This document shows, in pieces, positions 45,644-57,807 of a DNA stretch of 64,000 nt. The notes under the pieces are model-generated. The model did no database searches, had not been told where the DNA came from, and saw only the letters and a program-made list of their open reading frames with translations. Each line of letters starts with the position of its first letter. The first letter of the stretch is position 1. The stretch is from Gordius sp. MW1 (lineage: Eukaryota > Nematomorpha > Gordioida > Gordea > Gordiidae). The stretch covers positions 10,602,001-10,666,000 of the forward strand of contig OZ038526.1 in NCBI GenBank assembly GCA_964036665.1. The letters are read 5' to 3'. The position numbers were made by a program, and so were the translations under genes.

Positions 45644-45753
45644 CATGGTCGTATCCAGGTTTTGGATTGGGGGGGGGGGGGCAAAACATAAATATTTTTA
45701 ATTTGAGTTTGCGTAGGAAATTTTTTTATCCCCCCCCCCTACCTACGCCCATG
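45644..45753. mobile_element. CGTAGCCAG-family MITE, 110 bp
   Basis: It begins CATGGTCGTATCCAGG and ends CCTACCTACGCCCATG. Flanks ATTTTACC and GTTTGACC agree at six of eight positions. Confidence 0.7.
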
Positions 45754-45789
45754 GTTTGACCAGCTCAGCCCACCCAAGACAAAAAGGCT

Positions 45790-46420
45790 AGCAGCTCGTT
45801 CGGTTATTTAAGCCCGCCCAAGTCGGCCCGCAAAATTTTCTTCAACGAAAATCCCATCCATATCCGACAGTGTGGGCGCGCATGTTTTTAGATCCACATG
45901 AATGGGTAAAGGGCACAATAACAGCCAGGCACGCAGCGCGTTCTTACGAGGTCTGGGCGCTAGGTAGACGACGCCATCGCAACGTGGATCGTTAAGGGAA
46001 AGAAAAACGGGAATTTGAGGATGGGTAGACATGAAAACCGGGGATCAACCCCAAATATCCGGTGGAGATCGCGTCTCGCTAGTCTGTCCGATCTTAAAGC
46101 TTCTCCGATAGCAACGCGTCAGAGTAACATTGGATCCTCGCTAAAGCGGATACGACATGCCCAGACTATCGAAAGCATCCTACTTGTAAAAAAGGGGGGG
46201 GGGGAGTGTTGAGGGTTAAAAGATTGTGATACGTGTGTGTAATGTTTCGATTGATCTATTATTTTATTTCGTTATTCCTCGCGAAATGATATTAAGTTTG
46301 TATTACGCACCTAATTTGAATATATATATCGCTTCTCGTCAGCTATAGTCCCTCCTTCCAAATAAATTATTAGTTGTGATGGCTCCTCTAAAACAATGGT
46401 TCCTGCCTTCTTCAACATTC
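45790..46420 (+). mobile_element. 3' end of a Ty3/gypsy element: integrase C-terminus, polypurine tract, LTR start
   Basis: A plus-strand frame near 45860-45990 reads FLDPHEWVKGTITARHAARS followed by YEVWALGRRRHRNVD. This is the integrase C-terminal pattern of gypsy elements (W-x-x-G-T-I ... SYEV ... G-R...RH). It is followed by a polypurine tract (about 46188-46207) and an LTR-like start TGTTGAGGGTTAAAAG at 46208, with AATAAA near 46363. The 5' part is missing, cut off near the MITE at 45644-45753. Stops interrupt the frame. Confidence 0.55.
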
Positions 46421-46783
46421 CTTCCTTCAATGGGATACTCCCGCGTAGGTTCGGAAAGAGGTGATTTTAGGAAGGCAGGAGAGAGCCTTCTTGCGAATTC
46501 CAATCGGGCCAACCGTTCTCTTGACTCAGACTAGTCCAATCAAGCACTTTTCGTTGTCTTATTTGATCCAGGTGTCTGTGGGGCTTTTTTCCTTGGGCCC
46601 ATATTATGTAGGAGCGACTACCATATTTGGCTGTTATAGATCCCTCTACCCATTTGCTAGGCCCCCCAAAACATGCGCCCCCAAACCTTGTCTTCTACGC
46701 CGAACGTACGCTAATTTCGCTCTCCGTCTATTGTTGTGGTACAATTTCCCTTAACACCTCCCACTCGGTTCAAATTTTTCGGC

Positions 46784-48440
46784 TTAACATTTTTCTACGG
46801 AAGTTATTCTTGTCGCTGGGTGGGTTGTTGCCCTGTAATTTTCTAAGAATAAGCTTAAATCAATGCTGGATTCGTTGCGCACCACCACCTTTTTTGCTAG
46901 CCGAACGTACCTCTCCGCTAATCCATTGACGCGGAGTGATAAGGTGCTGACCAACCTTTTTTTCATCCTCCTGCGCCTACAAAATCCTCGAATGTCCTGA
47001 CTTCTGAACTGCGGGCCACCGAACCTGGCGAACACCTCGACCAGCTTTGTGATTATGGTGCGGTTACGTATCTTCTAACTTGAAAACCTCCACCATTTTG
47101 TTCCATTGTCCACCATTACTAAATACGATTTGCCGAGCATCGGCCTAAACAAGTCCACGTGTACCTGGTTCCAAGGCCTAAAATTTTGTTTACCCCTGAT
47201 CAACGGTGCCCTTTTTGGTGCTGCGGCCGTTTGGTTGCATGCCCTGCCACTTTTTGCTAGGTTTGCGATATCTTAACGCATTGTTGGCCATCACATATAT
47301 TATGCTGCTACCTGTTGCATTCGCTTAAAGCCAACGTGGTCCTTGTGCAATCGTTGTAGCACGGTGTACCTTAATCTGGCTGGATGAGGACCCGTCGTCC
47401 CTTGTAGACTATTACATCTACATCATTAGACTCGTGTAACTTTGACATGTACCTTTTGTAGAGGCGCATAGTACCCTAGGGTCCCCTTTATCCACTCATT
47501 GAGTTATTGTATGTTCGCATCACCACAAGCATATTCACGGACCACCTGTAGTGAAATGAATGAGTCCGGGGCATCCTCGAACACCTCCTCGGTAACTTCT
47601 TGATGCGCTATTCACTTAGTCGCCTGGACAAAAAGTCGGCCGCATAATTCTTACCTTATTGTAAGCGAACATGGCCGCGTAACCCGACACGAATAACGCC
47701 CACCGTGTAAGGCGAGGGGACTATTGTTGCTTCCCTCTCTTGCTTTGATCAAAAATGTAAATCAACTGCTTGTGGTCCGTTATTATAATGATCTCTCTCC
47801 CCTGAACGAAATCATTAAATTTCTTTAGTCTGTAGACGACAGCCAAATCCTCGCGTTCGATGCTAGAGTATCGCCCCTCCACCTCGCTTAGGGCTCTTGA
47901 GGCGTACGCCCCCACTTTCCCCTCCACCCGGCGGTCGTTGTTGCAAAATCGCCCCTAGACCTATTCCCGACGCATCAACTAATAACCCTATCTCCCAACC
48001 TCCGTTGATATAGGCTAAAACTGGCGCGATAACGAGCGCACTCTTGATGTTCCCGAAGGCTAACTGTTGCTCTTCACCCCAGTGGAAGACTGCGTTCGCC
48101 TTTGTTAAGCTTTGGATGGGTTGTTTTAACTGAGCGTAATTTTTGATAAACTTCGCGAAGTACGATGTCAGCCCCAAAAAGGATTTAACTTCCGTCTTAT
48201 TAGTTAGCTGCCCCCATTCGACGACCCCCTTAACCTTCTCGTCATTCACCTTTATTCCTTTGTTGCTGATGATGTATCCCAAGAACGTCACTTGTGTAGC
48301 ACAAAATTACGGTTTTAGAAAATTTTGGGATAAAGCCTCATTTATGCAACGTTGTGAACACTAATGGAATATTCTCGCGTAGGTTTGGTTTTTACTCACG
48401 ACACCAATTGTGAAGAAATGAATTCAAGATGGCAGGAGAA
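46784..48440 (-). pseudogene. Ty3/gypsy pol fragment (RT thumb, RNase H, integrase), internally deleted
   Basis: The minus strand, 48291-47930, reads MTFLGYIISNKGIKVNDEKV, FLGLTSYFAKFIKNY and GLLVDASGIGLGAIL: RT thumb and start of RNase H. 47927-47721 continues with EREDLAVVYRLKKFNDFV and IIIITDHKQLIY. 47035-46784 gives integrase pieces FARFGGPQFRSQ and ENYRATTHPATRI. The upstream leader at 48361-48440 contains a primer-site-like TTGGTGTCGTGAG. The RT catalytic region with its YxDD box is absent, so leader and thumb were joined by deletion. Several frame changes follow. A related leader piece (AACCTACGCGGGAGTATCCC on the minus strand) lies at about 46430-46455. Confidence 0.8.
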
Positions 48441-49271
48441 TAGGCCATTCTATAATTTTATTTAATTTTGAGTTTTTGATCGTCATCTCTATTGTAAAAT
48501 TAGCACGCCTGTTTCTAAATTAACGAGTTTTTAAATCAATATAAAAATGAAGCATGCATGAATGATGCAAAACGGCCTGTAAAATTATCATTTAATTATC
48601 AATCCAAATCCACCGACTTTAAACAATGACATTTATATAAACGGATGGAAAATTCTTGATTACATATTACTTATTTGTTTTTTATTTTTCTAGTAGTATT
48701 AACACTCGCCTAAAGGAATATAAAGTAAATTTAAAAAAGCAGGTCAAACGCTTGGAAAAATTAAATACAATAATTTGACTTGCATTAGCATAGTCCTCTT
48801 ATATTGTAGAAGTTGATAGTTTTTTAAGGAAATAATTTAGAAAACTTTTTTTTCAATATAAAAACGAACTCGGGTCTGAAATTTTTTGTATAAATAGTTT
48901 AAATTGTAGCTTTTTATCTAAAATTAAATCTTATTCAAAAAAGAGAATAATGAAGTTTTAACATCCACCCTCATTTTAAGATAAATCAACTGGTATAGAA
49001 TTATAAACATAGATCAATGATCATCAGCTCAAGTTAAAAAATACATATCAAAAGAAGTAAATGCAGAATGCTAAATATGATAAATTTTAATTAATGTTGT
49101 AAACCATGGTTGAATTATAATCAATATTTTTTGTGAATTTTATAGGTTAGTAACTAAAAACATCTGTTGATTGACGTTTGTCTTAGCCCATAGAAATTTA
49201 ATTTCAAATTTTAAGAAAAATTTTTGATTGGCATGTCGATTTTTTTGAGCGTCGTGGAAATGGATATTACA
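48441..49271. other. AT-rich stretch without recognised gene
   Basis: No recognisable motif, repeat pair or coding run. Confidence 0.4.
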
Positions 49272-50381
49272 CCGGGCCATCCCTGTTCCCAACCCCACAT
49301 AACCCAAATATTATTTTTTATGGGAGGCGATGCGCTACTATGCTATGACGCATACATATCCATATGCATAAGTTAGGGAGGGAGGAGAAGGGGAGAGTGC
49401 GTGCTGTGCTGCTACAAGCTATGCATAAGCTATGCAGTAGTTAAGAGAGTGAATAAACATTACTTACATGGCGTTTAGATGAATTAGCTAATTTAGATTT
49501 TACCTGAATATTTTCCCTTAATTTAACCCTCCAATGTACTTATAGAAATCCCAACCCTGAAGTGACTTATGGGGTTTGTAGGACCCCATTCTTAAAATGA
49601 TCATAATTTTAAAACCAATAGAGTAACACGTCTCAAATTTTAAATATAAGTTTATTAAAGCCTCTTATAGGTTTGTAAAAAAATTAATATAATTATAAAT
49701 ACTAATTTTTATATGCAAATTACCAAACACTAAGAAAATGAATAAAAATCAAAATGACATGTTTTATTTTTGTAATGGAGACCAAACAGTTAGTAGAAAT
49801 ATAAAAAGCAAATGTTTTTTTATTAAAAGAAGGTTTGAATAATATAAAAAACATGCATTCATGATAAAATGATTATACAGGAAAAAAATCACTATTATCA
49901 TCAAACAAGACATTAATAAGTTCATAGGTAAATAATTATTAAGCCGTAACTGATTATCGGAAGGTAGTAAACAATTAAATTTTTACATATTGGTTATTTT
50001 TTAAGTTTTAACAATATATTGTCGCCATCAAGTTGTCTCTCTTTTAGACTTTGAATTTAAAACATAAAAACATCTAATAAAAATGCCAATATTTGCGAAG
50101 ATATCATCAATAAGTACATAATTAAAACCACTTGATCAAATAGCCAAATTAATATATTACACCGCCTTCACAGCACGCACGCACCATATTTATTAACAAT
50201 AACTATAATTACTGCATAGCTTGTAGCAGCACACACAGCACGCACTCTCCCCTTCTCCTCCCTCCCTAACTTATGCATATGGATATGTATGCGTCATAGC
50301 ATAGTAGCGCATCGCCTCCCATAAAAAATAATATTTGGGTTATGTGGGGTTGGAACGGATTTGGGAACAGGGATGGCCCGG
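49272..50381. mobile_element. Element with about 170-bp near-identical terminal inverted repeats
   Basis: Arms 49272-49440 and 50211-50381 are reverse complements over nearly their whole length (CCGGGCCATCCCTGTTCCC at one tip; CTATGCTATGACGCATACAT inside). They differ by short indels. The roughly 770-bp centre is AT-rich with no open frame. The right arm's sequence continues beyond 50381 in similar G-rich style, so the left arm may be clipped. No target duplication was established. Confidence 0.75.
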
Positions 50382-51774
50382 AGTAGAGCAGGGTTGGAGC
50401 AAGGCGACTGCCTTGCCCTTTGGGTGTGAATATTTTGGAGCAAGGGTATCCCCATGCTCGCATTATACGCTGGGTTGTGTGAGAAGGGAAAGAGAAGGGG
50501 GGGGGGAGTTATATGGTATGGTGCTGTGCTACTACTACATGCGTGGTATAAGATAAGGATATAATGTGTTAATCTAAATTAAAATAGTTTATAGATGGCT
50601 AAAACCGATATAATACATTTACATTTTTTATTACAATATAGTAGAGTATTTATTTGATATTATTATTTTATATATTGGTATTAGGATACAATATTATTTT
50701 AATTTATTTTTTAAATCAAAACAAATGATAATTAAGAATTTATTTTATAAAATTGCTTAGTGACCGTCATTCAGCCGAAATATTAGGATATAAAAAGCAT
50801 ACCTTATGAATGGAAACCCCAAGGTGACCTGACCTTGGGGTTTCTCGGGGTTTTGCATTTCGTTCCGACCTAATGTTTTGGGCTAGAGTTTGAATCTTGC
50901 CCCAAAATTTTAGGTAGGGACGTTGGGGAACCCTTAGGTGGATGCAAAACCCATGCTAAACCTAAAAGGTTTTAGGTTAGGTTGGTTTAAAACCTCGAGG
51001 TTTTCAAACAACCTAACCTAAAACCTCAGGCTTGGGTTTAGAAAACCCCGGGTTTTCCCACCACTAGGTATAAACACGTAATCATACGGGTAAATTCAGA
51101 TGGGTATTGGTAATAAAATGTATAAAGTAAGACTTTTAGAGAATTATAACGAGGAGGTATCTAGTTATTATTAATGCAGATATAATTCATTCAGGTGGAT
51201 TTCTATACAGCTTGATGTGTGGGGGTGAATGTGGTGCGTTGGGCAAGAGATATTCGACCGCGACATATTCACTTGACGATCGTAATTGGAGTAAATGAAA
51301 TTCCAAGGATTTTGGGAATGTTTAAACTTACCTAACGATAACACCCACAGAAACAAGCCAGCGCAGAAGGTGCGAGAATAATTCTCGAATAAGGTATAAA
51401 GATTGCAGCAGATGGCACCAAATCTAGATGTGTATGGGTCAGAAAATCGCGTCTGTTGATAAGATACAGACTTCGCATACAGCCACGGAAGCACTCCTTG
51501 GCGCATTTTTAACTAAAAAAGATCAATAATTGTAATTTTGTAATTAAATATGCCTCAAGATTTTTAAGCATTAAAAAACTTTGTATTTAAAAAAGACTAG
51601 GCTTTTTGGAAAACCATTGGCATTTTCTAATAGCATTTCCTTTAAAAACTTAGCATTTTTATTAAAAAGCTTAGAATTGTTTTTAAATACTTTGCATTTT
51701 ATTTTAAATACTTTGCATTTTGATTTAATACTTAGCATAAAAAACATAGCGCCTTTGAATAAAATACTCAGTAG
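50382..51774. other. Repeat debris, including an AACCTAAAACCT palindrome cluster
   Basis: 50805-51068 contains several hairpins (AAACCCCAAGG...CCTTGGGGTTT; AACCTAAAAGGTTTTAGGTT). It ends GGTTTTCCCACCACTA; the complement TAGTGGTGGGAAAACC looks like a hAT terminus. 51600-51760 is a degenerate repeat of AAATACTTTGCATTTT. No gene. Confidence 0.4.
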
Positions 51775-52131
51775 TTGAGGTTTTGCAACAGAAGTCAATG
51801 ACCGGGTTTAGATGGGATGGCTAAAATGGCGAAGTATATTTAATAACGTGCGACAAGAAAAGGCCAATATGGTTGAAAAACAAAGCTTACAATTCCATCG
51901 TATCTATGGAAGTGAAACATGGGCATTAAACACCACAGAAGAAAAGCTATTACAACCCACAGTGATGAGAAAGATACGGTGGTGCTTAGGGTATAGTAAG
52001 ACCATAAGACGAATGACTATCTCATGACGAAAATTGGTATTCAACCTATGGCGGACATGGTTAACCAAAATCGGCTAAGATGGTATGGGCATATACTAAG
52101 AAGGGAGACGAATAATGTAAATCAAAAAGTA
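51775..52131 (+). pseudogene. RTE-type LINE fragment, left part (interrupted)
   Basis: It matches 23130-23500 of the degraded LINE: IYGSETWALNTTEEKLL, then MRKIRWCLGYSKT and RWYGHILRR. It stops at ...AAAAAGTA where a TA-flanked DNA element begins. The sequence resumes as CTCGACATGGAGG at 53676-53688 and as GAGGTACCGGGGAAGAG at 58060. Confidence 0.85.
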
Positions 52132-53673
52132 GGGGAGCCCGGGGCTATACGTAGCTGGGGGCTATATTAATTTACCCAGTCAAATTTATATACAAAATTT
52201 ACTTTATAAAGGCGCATTTCAGACTTAAAAAATTTTTGGGAAAAATTATATAGGGAAAAAATTAAAGAGAAAATAAGGTTTTTCGGGGCTAAAAGCTCCT
52301 TTTTCTAATTTTTCTATTTTGCGAATAACTTTAAAACTATTTAATCTCTAAGCGGGTAAAAACGTATAAATTTTTCTATAAAAATCTACTCGGAATAAAT
52401 AATTTTGTTAAGGATGGTTATTTTAAAACAACTCGCAAAAAAATATTTTAGTCGTGGGGCTATTGAGAGCGGGGCTATAATTACCTCTAATTCATTCATG
52501 CATTAAAAATGGTGTAAACTAACAAATAAATGTAAAACAAATTTGTACGAGATAATGAAATGAAAATAAACAAGTAATTTATCAATATATGGTCAAATTT
52601 GTTAAGGTTAGGTAGTTGCTTATCAAATGGCAGTACAATTTAATTTATCAATGCCTAATTCATGGGTAGAATATGAATAAGCAGGTGCTGATTGGATTTC
52701 ATCTTTTATTCAAAGACCTGATTTCATCTCTAGAATCAACATGATATTATATTTATATGCAATAAATTTTAATTCCATTTCATGATTGTCAAGTTTATGT
52801 GACACTTTTATATTAATAAAGCATTTAAATCTATGATTTCAACATAACAATCTCTGTAAAAACACATTTACCTTATAAATTTGTTTATGAAGCTTTATAA
52901 GCTATAAAAGACAAACTTAATATTTAACAATATTATAAATTATCAAATGAAACTTTATAAATAAAAGACAAACTTAATATCTAGCAATATTATAAATAGC
53001 AATATTATAATTTATTATATGAAACTATAGCTTTAAAAACAAACTTATAATATTATAGCAATTATAAATGAAAATGATTGTATGAAACTATATTTGTTAT
53101 GAAAGATAAACCTTTACTATTTTAGCAATTATAAATTATTTGATATACTATTAAAAACAAATCAATTACAAAAGTTAAAAAGGGAATTAATTTGTCTAAA
53201 GATAGTTGCATAATTTGTGCTAAAGACTATAAGAAAAATCATCAGAACGAAGATTGGTTTGCATGAAGAAGTTGCTCATGTGGGTAAATGGATCATGTTG
53301 CAATAATAATGTTTTTTTATATGTCACAATTTTAAACAATAAAAAAGTATTTTATGGTTATATTTTTGTTATTATAGTAGTTGTATTTGTATAAATCAAA
53401 GGTTTAAAGATTTTAAATACAAAATAACACAAAGGATAATATAACCCCGCTTATGGATATGAATAACCCCGAACATTTTTTTAATTTCTAGAAATTGCGT
53501 TTTTTTTAAAACTATCTGGCATAAAAAGTATTGATCGTTATAGTATAAAAAAAAAATTTCAACGTAGAATTAGTGAATAAGAACATGTTTATGAAATTTT
53601 TTTTTAAAAAAGCTTAAACTTAGTTACCTAGGGGTAATTGATTTATTATGGCTACAATAGCCCCGGTTTCCCC
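52132..53673. mobile_element. DNA element with GGGG...CCGGGGCTAT ends and TA target duplication, 1542 bp
   Basis: Left end GGGGAGCCCGGGGCTAT; complement of the right end GGGGAAACCGGGGCTAT (15 of 17 identical). TA lies on both sides (52130-52131 and 53674-53675). Precise removal rejoins the LINE sequence AAAAAGTA|CTCGACATGG, as in the copy near 23500 (AAAAGTACTGGACATGG). There is no transposase frame. The TA duplication suggests Tc1/mariner/pogo-like or another TA-targeting group; the terminus is not one I recognise. Confidence 0.8.
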
Positions 53674-53688
53674 TACTCGACATGGAGG

Positions 53689-53928
53689 TGTAGAGGCTCT
53701 TTCGCACGCTACTTTCCCTTGACCCCGTCTAGGCGAATTCTATCACGTGATTTTTATTTTAATAGCCCCTCGCTTGTACTTAACCATCACGTTATTTTTT
53801 ATTTTAATAGCCCCTCGCTTGTATTCAATCATCGCCTGATTATTCAAATTATAATGGGCTCGCCCAGCTAGATAAGCACAACTTTTAAAACTAACATTTA
53901 TTATTCGTTTTTTCGCTAAACTCCATCA
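53689..53928 (+). repeat. 5' LTR of the gypsy element
   Basis: 240 bp, starts TGTAGAGGCTC and ends CTCCATCA. It contains an internal duplication of TTTTATTTTAATAGCCCCTC. It lacks 12 bp present before the end of the 3' LTR. If the LTR is instead taken to end at CGCTAAA (53920), the two copies are almost identical but the target duplication is lost. Confidence 0.85.
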
Positions 53929-53930
53929 TT

Positions 53931-53939
53931 TGGTGACCC
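53931..53939 (+). promoter_or_regulatory. Primer-binding site
   Basis: TGGTGACCC, two bases after the 5' LTR, matches the 3' end of a tRNA ending GGGTCACCA (tRNA-Trp is the primer reported for CsRn1-type elements). Confidence 0.7.
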
Positions 53940-53943
53940 AAAA

Positions 53944-54735
53944 ATGTCCACGCAACCATCTGATATGGAGGTTAAAAGCGAAAATGCCACATATTTTAAA
54001 CTGCCACAGTTTAACAATATAAACCCCCGCTCATGGTTCATCCAAATAGAGGCTCTTTTCTTGGTAAGAAAGATAAAAAGCGAAGCTACCAAAGTTGGGT
54101 ACTTAATAGAAGCCTTGCCACTGGAAATAACCATCGAAATTCAAGACATCCTACAAAATATGCCCGACATTTTACCCTATACAACCATGAAAGCAGCCAT
54201 CATAGACCGCACTAGCCAATCCGATTCTGCTAGACTTCGTGCTCTTCTCACAACTGTCGAATTAGGAGATCGCACCCCATCCCAGCTTCTGTTCATGAAA
54301 AATCTTCTGGGAACGAATTCCATGGATGAACGAGTTCTTAAAGAACTTTGGTTAGAAAAACTTCCAAAAAACATGACCGGCATTTTGGCAATTGTTTCTG
54401 ACGAGCAGTCCCTCTCCAAATTGGCCGAAACTGCGGACAAAATTGTAGAGACCTACCACAACTCCACATGTCCAATTGTAAATGTAGTCACGGAAGATGA
54501 ATCGACTCGGCTTAGGGAGATGATTGCAAAACTCACACAGGAGTTACAAAATTTAAAAATCTCAATCAATAGGCCACGTGATCGTTCCAACTCGAGACGC
54601 CGCAATCCCTCTACCGTTCGCCACCCTAGCGCGCATATTCAACCATATATACTTTGTTGGTACCATTACCGCTTTAAAGAGAAGGCGCTCAAATGCGTGC
54701 AACCTTGCGCATTTAACCCCTCCTCGACAAACTAG
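53944..54735 (+). CDS. gag: Gag of the CsRn1-like gypsy element
   Basis: 263 codons. The N-terminal half has the Gag pattern of this group ([50 protein letters not shown]). The C-terminus carries [18 protein letters not shown], a C-x2-H-x9-C-x3-C motif, in place of the usual CCHC knuckle. This variant is the hallmark reported for CsRn1 and its relatives. The protein would form the particle and bind the element RNA. The frame is intact; pol starts in the -1 frame a few bases after its stop. Confidence 0.9.
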   Translation: MSTQPSDMEVKSENATYFKLPQFNNINPRSWFIQIEALFLVRKIKSEATKVGYLIEALPLEITIEIQDILQNMPDILPYTTMKAAIIDRTSQSDSARLRALLTTVELGDRTPSQLLFMKNLLGTNSMDERVLKELWLEKLPKNMTGILAIVSDEQSLSKLAETADKIVETYHNSTCPIVNVVTEDESTRLREMIAKLTQELQNLKISINRPRDRSNSRRRNPSTVRHPSAHIQPYILCWYHYRFKEKALKCVQPCAFNPSSTN

Positions 54736-54749
54736 TAGACCACCCAGGG

Positions 54750-57656
54750 ATGGCGACGCCTGGACTTGGTCTAAAACTTAGTCGCCTATTTTACATATTC
54801 GACAAATCCACGGGTCAGCGATTTCTCATTGACACAGGCGCAGAAATTTCCGTTATTCCGCCTTCTCGAGACCATTCCTTGACCCCTTCATATGTGCAAC
54901 TTCAGGCCGCCAATTCTACCCCTATCAAAACATATGGCCAAAAGCTTTTCACTTTGGACCTCGGCCTACGCAAAGAATTTAGATGGATTTTTACAATAGC
55001 AGACGTTAAACAGCCAATCATCGGAGCCGATTTTCTTAATCACTACCATCTAGTAGTTGATATAAAAAAGAAGCAGCTTTTCGACACTCAAACGACATTA
55101 ACATCTGCAGGCAAGGCTACATTCGCTACGTCAATCAACATACAAGTTGGGATAATTGGCACCTCCCCCATCAAATCACTACTTCAGAAGTATGCCTCCA
55201 TAGTGTCCCCTTCTGATTATAAGGCTCAAGTAACTCATAGCACTCAACACCATATCCACACCAACGGCCCCCCGGTTCGCTCAAAACCAAGGAGACTCTT
55301 CCCGGACAAGCTTAAGATTGCCCGAGACGAATTTACTCACATGCTCGAACTTGGTATAATCCGTCCCTCTAACAGTGACTGGTCCTCACCCCTGCACATG
55401 GTACCCAAGAAGGCCGCGGGAGATTGGAGACCTTGTGGCGACTATCGCATGCTCAACAGTCGTACAATTCCCGACTGTTATCCCCTTCCCCACCTCCATG
55501 ATTTTGCGCTCACCCTTTGCAATAAAACGGTATTCTCAAAGATCGACTTAGTCAGGGCATACCACCAAATTCCAATGGCCCCCGAGGATATTTCTAAAAC
55601 CGCCATTACAACCCCGTTCGGTCTTTTTGAATTTCTTCGCATGCCATTTGGCCTTCGCAACGCTGCCCAGACGTTTCAACGCTTTATGGACCAAGTTTTT
55701 AGAGAACTTGACTTTGTTTTTGTTTACCTTGACGACGTACTCATCGCGAGTTCTTCCATTGATGAACACCACAATCATATTAGACTGGTTTTTGAAAGAC
55801 TCAAGTCTTTCGGTATTAAAATCAGTCAGGATAAATGCGTATGGTGTCAAAACGAAATTAATTTTTTGGAACACAAAATCACCCCTCAAGGTTTGTCACC
55901 CCTTCAGGACAAGGTGGAAGCAATCCTCAATTTCCCACAGCCTACTTCGATGACTCAGTTGAGACGCTTCTTAGGGATGATTAATTTTTATAGACGGTTT
56001 ATTCCGATGTGTGCCGATTTACTCAAACCTCTCACCGATTTGCTCGACGGTTCAAAGAAGACAATTTCCTGCACCCCGGAAGCTTCGACTGCTTTTAACA
56101 ACGCCAAACTCGCTTTAAGCAATGTCGTGCCTCTCTCCCATCTTCAAAAAGACACTCAACTCTCAATCACCACCGACGCCTCCAACTCAGCTGTAGGAGC
56201 CGTATTACATCAAACATCTAACGGTAATACGCTGCCTTTGGCCTTTTTTTCCCAAAAGCTAACAAAAACTCAACAACGATACAGTGCATTCGGTCGCGAA
56301 TTATTAGCAATATATTTAACAATCCGCCATTACCGCCATCTTTTAGAAGGGCATGAATTCACTATTTATACAGACCACACCACTAACTTATGCTTTCAGT
56401 ACACCTATCGACAAATACTCCCCGCGGGAGATTAGACAGTTGGACTATATTTCGCAATATACTACCGACCTCCAATATATAGCTGGTAAATCAAATGTAG
56501 TCGCTGACACCCTCTCAAGGTCTGAAATTAATTCCGTTGATTTTAAAGACAGGCCCCTAGTAGAAAGGTTAGCTTTGGCTCAGATAGAAGAAAAGTCGGC
56601 ATTTCAGGACCTAAAGTCCCTAAAATTAACGCAACTTCCTATACCTGGCTCTGATTTGACCGTGCAATGCGACATGTCCACAACCTCACCTCGACCACTC
56701 GTTCCAACTTCACTCAGACGCGTAATTTTTGATAACTTCCACAACTTATCACACCCTGGTACGCGTGCAACACTTAAGCTGATTTCACGTCGATATGTTT
56801 GGCCCTCCATCAATATGGATGTAAGGAAATGGGCCAAATCATGCGTTGCTTGTCAAAAATCGAAGATTCATCGTCACATAAAAGCCCCTTTAGGCACATT
56901 TGCTGAACCTGACGCTCGATTTAGCCACATCCACGTCGATCTCGTTGGTCCACTACCACCGTCGAATGGATATACCCACTTACTCACCATTATTGACCGT
57001 TTCACACGATGGCCTGTCGCCATGCCGATCCGTGACACCTCAACCCAAACGGTTGCAAAAGCTCTGATCAAGTATTGGATAGCTGACCTCGGAGTACCAT
57101 CAAGCCTCACAACAGATGGAGGTCCCCAGTTTGAGTCCCAATTATTTCGGAATCTCACGCAACTCCTTGGTGTAAATCACATCACAACCACTGCCTATCA
57201 TCCACAAGCCAACGGCATGATTGAGAGATTTCATCGACAGTTGAAAAGTTCCTTGATGGCACAAGGTGACACAAACAAATGGGATGAGCTCTTACCATTA
57301 ATTTTGCTTGGCATTCGAACCACAATCAAGGAAGACTTAGGTTGCACTCCAGCTGAATTAGTTTATGGCACTACACTTAGACTTCCCGGCGAATTTTTTA
57401 AGAACTCAAGAACACCTCATAACGCCTCCGAATTCATTAAATGCCTAAAACAACATTTTTACCATTTACCTTTTAAAAAAGTCAGGACACAATTGACAAA
57501 TGCGAGTACAACTTCACTTCTTAAGGACTGTAAATACGTTTTTATCCGTAATGATTTCGTTCGAAAAAGTTTGGTGCCACCATATGACGGCCCGTTCAGA
57601 GTAAAGTCCAAACATGCTAAATATTTTATTATTGAAAAAAACGGAAAAGCTGACTG
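54750..57656 (+). pseudogene. pol: Pol of the CsRn1-like gypsy element (protease, RT, RNase H, integrase), one frame change
   Basis: Order: aspartic protease ([14 protein letters not shown], about residue 30), RT with [18 protein letters not shown] and the catalytic [11 protein letters not shown], RNase H ([33 protein letters not shown]), then integrase. The integrase has an HHCC finger (LSHPGTRATL ... CVACQKSK) and the DDE core (HVDLVGP, TTDGGPQF, NGMIERFHRQ). Two overlapping frames (54750-56435 and 56353-57656) meet at about 56380-56390 inside RNase H. A one-base difference separates an otherwise unbroken reading frame, so the copy is just short of coding-complete. A base-call error is possible. 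Confidence 0.92.
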
Positions 57657-57807
57657 AGTTTCGATCGAGCGATTGAAACCTGCATATTTAGATACTTTAA
57701 CTCAGCCGCTTACGGCTACCGAAAATTTAAATCCACCCAAAGTTTGTCCCTCCGACGACATCGCCGGACCAGCTAACTCCGACCCAGAGTGGAGCCCCGA
57801 GGATAGT

